Positions 26,534-33,422 of a stretch of DNA of 33,422 bases are shown one piece after another. The DNA comes from an uncultured Opitutales bacterium (lineage in GTDB: Bacteria > Verrucomicrobiota > Verrucomicrobiia > Opitutales > Seribacteraceae), in the NCBI GenBank assembly GCA_943789375.1, contig CALSTX010000023.1, positions 1-33,422 of the forward strand, read 5' to 3'. The first letter of the stretch is position 1; every line of letters starts with the position of its first letter. A program made the position numbers and the translations under genes. The notes below the pieces were generated by a model, which was not told where the DNA came from, did no database searches, and saw nothing but the letters and a program-made list of their open reading frames with translations.

Positions 26534-26678
26534 GAGCTCAATTAACCTCTTAGTAGTAATCTACTTTTGCTCAGACAAACAGTAATATAATCTATGTACG
26601 CGTAAAAAAGTTGGGTGATTATGATAATTTCTGTACCCAATCTCTCCAAAAGAAGCAGAAAAGAAAAAAACTGCGGGA

Positions 26679-26957
26679 TTATTCCTTTCCTATGCTCGTT
26701 TGCGGGTCAAACTTAATGAACCTGAGCACCAAATAGGGGGTCACATTGAAAAGAATAATCGCCAATTTAAAGTAACCCATCATGGTGTAATGGATTTCAT
26801 CAAAGCGATCATGCGGGATATCGAACCACGAGGTATGGATCTGAAATACAAATTCATTGCCTAAGGTGAGAACAAGTATCCAATAGAGTAGGAACCCAAG
26901 GTTGATCACCGAGGACCAGCCCAGAAATTTACGCACATTCTCTTTGGTCAAGTTCAC
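26679..26957 (-). CDS. DUF6868 family small membrane protein
   Basis: This 92-residue protein has two hydrophobic segments (about residues 16-34, INLGFLLYWILVL, and 62-82, GYFKLAIILFNVTPYLVLRF). Between them is the conserved-looking HTSWFDIPHDRFDEIHYTMM. The overall pattern matches the DUF6868 family of small inner-membrane proteins with unknown function. It begins 13 bp after the stop of the PQQ-type gene and is the last gene of that minus-strand unit. Being downstream of secreted redox-type proteins may be incidental. Confidence 0.8.
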   Translation of the reverse strand: MNLTKENVRKFLGWSSVINLGFLLYWILVLTLGNEFVFQIHTSWFDIPHDRFDEIHYTMMGYFKLAIILFNVTPYLVLRFIKFDPQTSIGKE

Positions 26958-26970
26958 GACTTATCTCTTA

Positions 26971-28295
26971 TTATTCTCTCTCGATACAGTAGAGAAATTT
27001 ATGTCCCCGCAAGAAAAGTTGATCCCCGACTATTGCAGGTGATGCGTCAAAGCGGTCGGCCAAGGTATTCGTGGTAACCAAGTCAAACTTTCCCGTTCTT
27101 TTGAGCACCGCCGTCTTTCCATAGCGCCCGACCACATAAATATGATTTCCTGCTCCAACCAGAGAAGCGTAGACATTTGACAAACCGGGCAATCGGGTTC
27201 GCTCCATGAGAACCTTGCCGGTTTTGGCATCGACACAGGAAAGAATGGCCTGGTTGGACTGGGTGAAATAAAGCAGCCCATCGTACAAGTACGGGAGAAG
27301 GGACATAAGGGGTGCCCAATTCTCTCCTCCACAGGATATTCTTGCGACTGGTCCCCTTTCCCCGAGATCGGCACGGCGACTAAGGAAAAACCTTGGTATC
27401 CCGTCATACAGTATGCCACACCATTCTCCACGATCGGGCACGGGATCGCATTGTCCGTCAGACCCGAACATTCCCAGACGACCTTTCCATTCTCAAGATC
27501 ATAGCTGATCACCTTTCCGGGAGTCTGGCGATTCCCGGCTTCCGGCCTGGATGCAGTGGTGATGACCTGGACTTTTTCGTCATGCTCAACAACTGCAGGC
27601 GTCGCCCAACCGTTACGGGTGTTCCGATTTTTCTTCCAAATGGTTTCTCCATTTTTTGCATTCAAAACCTGTATGGTCGACTGTCCACGATTGTCCCTGA
27701 GAATAACCAGCTTGTCCTTATACAAAACGGGTGAACACCCCTCCCCCAGGCTTGCCCCGATCTTGACCTCACCTAAGTTGCGCTCCCAAATCTTATTACC
27801 TTCCAAGTCGTAGCAAAACAAGCCCGCTGAGCCGAACCAGCAATAGAGCAACTTACCATCTGTGGTGGGAGATGCTGAAGCGTAGTTATTATCCCGGTGA
27901 GTACCCTCATGTGGAATTAAGCGGGTAGCCACCCTTTTCCATAACTCTTCACCATTTTTACGATCGAGACAAATAACAAGAAACTTAAACTCAGTATTCG
28001 GATGAGTGATATCAAAGACTCTCTTGGGTTGATCTTCCGGACGAGGCAGGGAAGGATCCACATTCCCCGTATTAATTACTGACAAAAGAAAGATTCTATC
28101 CTTCCAAATAATGGGAGTAGATGCCCCTGCCCCATCAATCGGCACTTTCCATCGGATGTTGTTTTTCTCGCTCCAGTGAGTGGGTGGTTTAGCCGAAGGC
28201 ACGACTCCGTTTGCATTGGGTCCGCGCCAATGAGACCAATTCTCTGCCTTGAGTGCAAAATGAATTAATAAAAAAGATATTGTAAGATATTTCAC
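26971..28295 (-). pseudogene. PQQ-like beta-propeller protein, one frameshift
   Basis: The best start is a GTG at 28295, which gives a clean signal peptide (YLTISFLLIHFALKAENW) and begins 10 bp after the sulfatase stop; a longer frame from 28373 overlaps that gene and is rejected. The body has repeated propeller blades of the PQQ type: SHWRGPNANGV, STPIIWKDRIFLL, CLDRKNGEELWKR, SASPTTDGKLLYCWFGSAGL, NAKNGETIWKKN, SYDLENGKVVWECSGLT. The frame is lost near 27345, where one base seems missing. The continuation GGENWAPLMSLLPYLYDGLL to LRGHKFLYCIERE is in the next frame, ending at 26971. Restored length is 441 residues. Such propellers in PVC bacteria are exported and may lack bound PQQ; the function is unknown. 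Confidence 0.8.
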
Positions 28296-28305
28296 TAACT
28301 TAGAA

Positions 28306-29616
28306 TTAATTTTTGTCTCCTTTACCCGTATACTTACCGTCGTCTTTTTGACTTCGTGGTTCACGGTATCCAATCGTGATATATTTCTTCATTCTTGCGG
28401 CAATCTCAGGATGTTTCGAGGACAGATCGTTCTTTTCTTCAATATCCTTACTTAGATCATAAAGGTACAGATGACCGCCTTTACCGATCCCCTTCCATTT
28501 GCCTGAACGCACGGCCCTTACCCCATAGTGCCAGAACATATATTCGTGCAGCTTTTGTTCTCCCTCATCCAATAAAGTGGGAAGAATGGAAATACCATCG
28601 ATATCCTCGGGAACTTCAGTGGAAACACCACCAATCTCGGCAAAGGTGGGCATAACATCAGGAAAATACCAAGGGTGACTACTTACCCTGCCCGCTTTTA
28701 TTTTACCAGGCCAGCGCACCACCATGGGGACCCTTATGCCACCCTCATTCAATGATCTCTTCTTTCCCTGCATTACCCCGGAGGAATTGTGGATCCCATC
28801 AAACCGCTTGGCCGCCCCATTATCGGAAGTAAAAAACATCAGGGTATTTTGATATAAACCAAGTTTCTTAAGGAGTGCGGTGATCTCTCCAACATGCCGG
28901 TCCATCATCGTATCCATGGCTGCGGCAACCCGCGCGTCATGAGGCCAGGGTTTGTCCTGATACATTTTCCACGCCGGTTCATCCTCTGGGATCTGGTAAG
29001 CCGCATGAGGTGGTGTCCAGGGGCAATAAAGAAAGAAAGGTTTATTCTTATTCTTCTTAATAAATTTTATAGTCTCATCGAAGATCGCGTGGTGTGTATA
29101 GCGGCCGTTCAACTCAACTTTTTTACTATTACGAAAAAGGTGCGTGTAATAAGTATGTGCGTGCCACTGGTTATAATAACCATAAAAAAGATCGAACCCC
29201 TGCCGCTCAGCCGCTCCGTCCTTGCCCTGATTTCCCAGTCCCCATTTTCCAAAACCACCGTTCACATAACCGGCTTTTTTAAGTACCTCAGCAACCGTGA
29301 TATCTTCAGGAAAAAGTGGAATGCCTCCGGAATTACCACGAACGGGCGTGTGCCCCTTATGATAACCGGTCATCAGGGTACTCCGTGCAGATGCGCAAAC
29401 GGTGTCCCCTGAATAGCAATCGGTAAAGCGGATCCCCTCCTTCGCCATGCGATCGATGTTGGGAGTGCTGATCGTCTTACTTCCATAACAACCAAGATCA
29501 TGGTAGCCCATATCATCAACCATGATAAAAATGATATTGGGCTTCGTAGAACCAAACATTTGCCCGGATACTTGTATCAATAAATACGAGAAGGAAAATA
29601 TGAATAATTTTATCAT
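28306..29616 (-). CDS. Secreted formylglycine sulfatase with C-x-A-x-R motif
   Basis: This 436-residue sulfatase has a signal peptide (residues 1-19). Metal ligands are Asp34 and Asp35 (IIFIMVDDMGYHDLGCYG). The active-site signature is CASARSTLMTG, with Cys74 the predicted formylglycine residue. The third position is Ala rather than the more usual Pro; C-x-A-x-R is also accepted by the radical-SAM maturases. Further family segments are GGFGKWGLGNQG, FFLYCPWTPPHAAYQ, FFTSDNGAAKRFDG and SLNEGGIRVPMVVRWPGKI. The short C-terminal domain is normal for this group. It hydrolyses sulfate esters outside the cytoplasm. It lies 60 bp after the DUF1552 gene and 10 bp before the propeller gene, so it is part of the same operon. 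Confidence 0.93.
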   Translation of the reverse strand: MIKLFIFSFSYLLIQVSGQMFGSTKPNIIFIMVDDMGYHDLGCYGSKTISTPNIDRMAKEGIRFTDCYSGDTVCASARSTLMTGYHKGHTPVRGNSGGIPLFPEDITVAEVLKKAGYVNGGFGKWGLGNQGKDGAAERQGFDLFYGYYNQWHAHTYYTHLFRNSKKVELNGRYTHHAIFDETIKFIKKNKNKPFFLYCPWTPPHAAYQIPEDEPAWKMYQDKPWPHDARVAAAMDTMMDRHVGEITALLKKLGLYQNTLMFFTSDNGAAKRFDGIHNSSGVMQGKKRSLNEGGIRVPMVVRWPGKIKAGRVSSHPWYFPDVMPTFAEIGGVSTEVPEDIDGISILPTLLDEGEQKLHEYMFWHYGVRAVRSGKWKGIGKGGHLYLYDLSKDIEEKNDLSSKHPEIAARMKKYITIGYREPRSQKDDGKYTGKGDKN

Positions 29617-29676
29617 AAATTAGGTTAAATTCCCTCTAATTATTGGGGCAACCTTAAACCCTTCAATTAACAAACT

Positions 29677-30984
29677 TTAACTTTCGAATCCGCGGAGGGA
29701 AGACTTCGTGCTTTTTCCAAATTGTTCAATTTCAACACCCATACTTTGAGCCAACGGTACGAAAAGATTACTCAGGGGAGTGTTGTCCTTGGAATCATGA
29801 GCGACATAGGAACCGTGCTTGTAGCCACCCCCCGCAAGAATAATGGGTAAATTCCGCCAGTCGTGAGAGGATGCATTCCCAAGATTCGAGCCAAATAGAA
29901 CGGCTGTATTGGTGAGAAGGGAAGAGCCGTTTTCCTGATGGTTTTTCAAATCTCCAAGAAACTTGGCGAAGAGTGAAAATTCCTCTTTTTCTATGATCTC
30001 CAATTCTTCAATTTTATTCTCGTCTTTCCCATGATGGGAAAGATTATGCCAGTCAGTTTTAACTCCATCAATATTGGTAGGCACGGCATTAAAAGCACCT
30101 AATGAAAAAGTAATCACACGGGAAGAGTCCGTCTTTAATGCAAGTGACATCAGATCATACATAAGCTTCTGTCTGGTCAGTAAGTCATATCGGTCCTGTA
30201 CATCCGCTGGTTCCTGATAAGAGACTTCAGGTTTGGGCTTCCCTGCCCATTCTTTGTTTTGCTCAAGCCTGACTTCCAAATCACGAACGGAGCTGAAATA
30301 TTGATCCAGCTTTTCCTTGTCCCTGTGCCCTAAATTCGAGCCCAACGATTTGGCATCTCCCAGAACCACATCCAGAATACTTTTTCCACGGTCCAAATTA
30401 TTCACCTGCTGCTCGACTTCTTTTTCTGTTCCCTGAACAAACAGCTCGCGGTAAATTTTAGAAGGGGAAGCCTGACAGGGAATGGATACTCCGTTGGCAT
30501 CCCAGGAAATCGACTGCCCACCTCCGCCTGTTCCAAGGTTTATGAGACGGAAATCGGGTGGAAGCACCAATATCTCGTGCCATGACCTGGTCAATGGAAA
30601 TGGTATTCTTAAAACCGGCAAGTCCGGGCCTTTCCACTCCGGTAAGCCAGGTCATTTCCGAGGCATGCCCGCTACTTCCCTGCTGGTTGGCATGGGATAG
30701 TCCCGAAAAGAGGGTGAAGTCCGAACGGAAATCTTCCAAAATCCTCAGGTATGGTGTAGCCTAGATAGTCCCTCCCCTCTTTCTCCGGAAAAAGGTTGGG
30801 TCCATGAAACCCAAGTGCCGCATTCATTGCCACAAATCTTTTTGGGGGATTTCGAAATACTTTGATTCGCTTTCCCGAAATACCGGGCTCATCGCATCCA
30901 AGAAATGGAAGGGCTAGGCCAACCCCACTTCCCTTCAGAGATGGACCTTCTCGACAAAGCACGGTTGCTGGAAATATGAGTCAT
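29677..30984 (-). pseudogene. DUF1552 family protein with Tat signal, three +1 frameshifts
   Basis: The largest open part (29677-30621) carries the C-terminal two thirds: INLGTGGGGQSISWDANGVS, DRGKSILDVVLGDAKSLGSN, ALKTDSSRVITFSLGAFN, GSNLGNASSHDWRNLPIILA. The N-terminal third is in two other frames: GSGVGLALPFLG to FVAMNAALGFHGPNLFPEKE, then TPYLRILEDFRSDFTLFSGL to MARDIGASTRFPS. Skipping one base near 30939, 30758 and 30544 joins all parts into 434 residues beginning MTHISSNRALSRRSILKGSG, with a twin-arginine signal, at ATG 30984. The restored frame has no in-frame stop. The family is the usual partner of DUF1592 proteins in PVC bacteria; its role is unknown. Confidence 0.8.
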
Positions 30985-30994
30985 AGCGACTTAC

Positions 30995-33379
30995 TTAGGA
31001 TTGAAAGATATTCGACGATATGGCCGCGTGCAAGAGATCTCCTGCACGGTAGCCACCGCCGGAACACTGTAGAAACTATTCGTTCAACTTCTTCACGATC
31101 GGAAATCCCGAGTTCTCTCCCGGTCGCAAAAGTGAGTAACTTTCCGAACGAAGGCACGAGCCAGTAATTCCTCATCTTCCGCCAGAGCCCGCCATGAAAT
31201 CATGAATATCAGCAAAGGTCCTGCCGTTCGGAAAATTCACCGGAGGAATCGACTTCCGGGCCCACCCGATATCTGGACACTTTTGGGCCCTTACTTTTCT
31301 TTCAACCTTGGGAGCAGAAGGGCTCAACGAACGATAATGCTCACGATATCCGCCAATGGGATTAAAAGATTCCAAAGCAAAACCGAGAGGATCAAACTTT
31401 GCATGACACCCCTGACAACTTTCCGTCGACCTATGTTTCTCTAGAAGATCGCGCAATGTTTCGGCTCCCCGAATATCAGGTTCAACGCCTGAAATACCAG
31501 GCGGAGGAGGGGTTGGTACCTGACCTAATATTCTCTCCATCACCCAAACGCCCCGCATAACGGGAGAGGTATTTGTTCCGTTTGCCGTGACTTTCAGAAT
31601 ACTCCCCTGCGTAAGTAAACCGCCCCGCGGAGAATTTGCCGGAAGTGATACTGGGCGAAACTTCGATCCGGTCACATTCTCGATTCCATAATGCTGAGCA
31701 AGCCTTTCGTTGATCATTGCAAAGTCGGATTTTACAAGGTTTGAGATGGGTAAGTTTTCAAGAAACATTCGATGAACAAAAGCCCGAGTTTCTTCGATCA
31801 TGGAATATTTTAAGTAGTTATCAAATTCAGGAAATAAAGTACGATCAGGAGAGGTAAAATCAATGTTCCTAAGATCCAGCCAGTTGTCGGTAAAATCTTT
31901 GATAAATCGGTCAAACTTTTCGCTCTTTATGAGTAATTCAGTAAAGGTCCGCATATCGGCATCTGCGTGAGCCTTTTTTGATTCCGATGAATCATCGAGA
32001 CTTCGGTTCAAAAAAAGACGAGTACGATCTTTGATTCGGTAATCGGAAAGTTTACCTACCCTTTCCTGAAGAAACAGAAAACGGGGAGAGGAAAAAATGG
32101 CACAAAATACGGTTCTTAGAGAAACATCGATGCTCTCTCCTTTCGCTCTCTCGCTGAAGTATAACTCCCGATAAGCAATCATTTCCTTGAGCTCGACGCT
32201 TTCCCGAAAAGCCAGGCTTCCCATTCTTACAAGAAAGCGATCAATGGTTTTATTTTCATCCTCACATAAGATTTCAAACTTTGGTTTATACCAGGAATGC
32301 TCACGGTTACTTGGGTGGTTTGGAGGCAACTCTTTTCTTTTGATTCCATCAAAGATCAGATCGTATCCGTAGCGTGGATACCCTTCCTTCAAGGGCCCTT
32401 CGATCTCTGCACCCAAGAACGCGAACCCCGCCCCTTCATATTCATTCACATCGAGATGTTCGAAACCAGGAAATCGGTAAATACCCTGAGGATCAAATTT
32501 GATCATATACCCATCATCGAGCCAGACTTTCATTTCGAAAGTGGTTGGTTTGGAGGGAACAAACTCAGGTGCGGCGACGATCTCCTTTTTACTGCCTGGT
32601 GCGAAGCTTTCAGTGATAAGAACACAGGTAATTGGATCTTTGGATTGGTATGCATAACCAGTGATACTAAACCGATAGAGACCAGGCTTGGTAACCCTTG
32701 ATTCCTTAAGCAGTCCAGACGGATATCCTCGACCGTAAAAATGAACAATCGAACCATCTTCTAATTTCTTCCATTGCTTTCCCACATGTGCTTTCAATGA
32801 CTGTTCCCTAAAAAATACTTTCTTCTTCTTGTACAATAAGGGATGGTCGACTTGCTTAACCACCTGATCAAATACCAATCCAGCCCCATGGATATACTGC
32901 TTCAGATGCTCCATCGATAAACTTAAGGACTCGCCGACATTGTCAAATTCATGGGATCTCCCATCCTCTGGCAAGTGAGAACCCAACCTCAAATTTGTAC
33001 CCATTAGATCATTAAGGGTATTTTCGTATTCCTTTCTGTTCAATCTACGCAGAACTGTTCCTTTATCTTTCAAATGAGCATCAACGAGAGGTGGTTCTAA
33101 ATGACTTGAAAAAACGGCCAACTCGTTGGCTGATGGTCTTTCTAAAATTTTCTTTGGTGGCATTTCGCCACTCATCGCCCGGTCATAAATTCGTTCCCAT
33201 GTCACAAATGCTTGAGGATCTTCCAAATCGAAAGACAGCTTGTCCATGGCCAAGTCCTCCCTTTTTCGCCCCGTCGCCGTGGCAGTCATAACAATGAAAC
33301 TAAGAAAATTACTTATGGAACCCCTTTGCTGAACAAAAGAACAGAAAAATAAAAAAAATATACAAATTACGATTTTCAA
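30995..33379 (-). pseudogene. DUF1587/DUF1592/DUF1588/DUF1585 cytochrome-type protein, multiple frameshifts
   Basis: The main open part (31172-33379, TTG start with AGGTAG just upstream) holds a signal-like N-terminus, DUF1587 (LRRLNRKEYENTLNDLMGTN), a DUF1592-type core (SSPRFLFLQERVG, RTRLFLNRS, FTDNWLDLRNIDFTSPDRTL), DUF1588 (RGGLLTQGSILKVTANGTNT, MERILGQVPTPPPPG) and a heme-like CQGCHAKFDPLGFALESFNP. The N-terminal heme motif CYDCHGDG is in another frame at 33279-33293, bounded by a missing base near 33297 and an extra one near 33257. Towards the C-terminus the correct sequence (RYRVGPEVDSSGEF, EDEELLARAFVRK, LLTFATGRELGISD, GGGYRAGDLLHAAI) hops frames near 31283, 31233, 31189, 31140 and 31067. 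Correcting all gives 793 residues ending at 30995. It is normally exported and paired with DUF1552. Confidence 0.78.
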
Positions 33380-33422
33380 AGTCTACCTGTAAAAGAAATG
33401 ACACTAAACTAAAACGATTTAC

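Noticed and set aside
26585..26595. A TATAAT on the plus strand in the gap before the cheA-like gene.
   Set aside because: It points away from the operon towards the 3-prime ends of minus-strand genes, with no matching -35; probably chance in AT-rich DNA.
28296..28373. Longer start for the PQQ-type propeller at 28373.
   Set aside because: It would overlap the sulfatase gene by about 68 bp and bury the signal peptide behind a charged 27-residue extension; GTG 28295 gives a normal export signal.
29094..29412. Plus-strand open frames opposite the sulfatase at 28306-29616.
   Set aside because: They are shadows of the strong minus-strand sulfatase gene and carry no recognisable features.

Overview
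The window looks like a piece of a PVC-superphylum genome, most likely a marine Verrucomicrobiota (Opitutae/Puniceicoccales-like); Planctomycetota or Lentisphaerota are less likely. The reasons are the paired secreted families DUF1549/DUF1553 + DUF1501 and DUF1592 + DUF1552, two formylglycine sulfatases, PF10091 glycoamylases, a DUF5916 outer-membrane protein and a small DUF6868 protein. Most of the DNA is moderately AT-rich. One gene (5600-7231) is visibly GC-rich and looks foreign. I saw no rRNA, tRNA, CRISPR array or intact transposon.

Layout. (a) 1-5461: a PAS-AraC regulator, divergent from a cytochrome-type DUF1549/DUF1553 gene and a Tat-exported DUF1501 gene. (b) 5462-9362: two glycoamylase-family genes in a rearranged stretch that also holds scraps of a third glycoamylase, of a second DUF1501 gene and of a large sugar-dehydrogenase/heme-type protein. 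(c) 9363-9816: two tandem copies of a roughly 120-bp element, 173 bp apart, each with a promoter-like motif and a strong terminator; they look like a duplicated small-RNA gene. (d) 9817-19313, plus strand: a polysaccharide-degradation block with a sulfatase, a heparinase-like polysaccharide lyase, a GH10-like protein, a cupin, PdxA, a clan GH-A glycosidase and a CBM9/DUF5916 outer-membrane protein. (e) 19353-26443, minus strand: a compact four-gene chemosensory operon comprising a CheA-receiver hybrid kinase, CheW, a soluble double-Cache receptor with a degenerate chemoreceptor tip, and a triple-receiver class III nucleotide cyclase. (f) 26679-33379, minus strand: a DUF1592, DUF1552, sulfatase, PQQ-type propeller, DUF6868 operon.

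How the parts may work together: regions a-d and f look like export-and-degrade machinery for a sulfated plant or algal polysaccharide (sulfatases, lyase, glycosidases, heme proteins). Region e looks like a self-contained sensory circuit whose output would be a cyclic nucleotide rather than flagellar control. It is the best candidate here for an undescribed system.

A caveat on quality: several secreted-protein genes are broken by single-base indels while their protein sequence is otherwise well preserved, without in-frame stops. This pattern fits sequencing or assembly indels at least as well as real gene decay. The worst stretch is 30540-31300. Restored reading frames are given in the entries.
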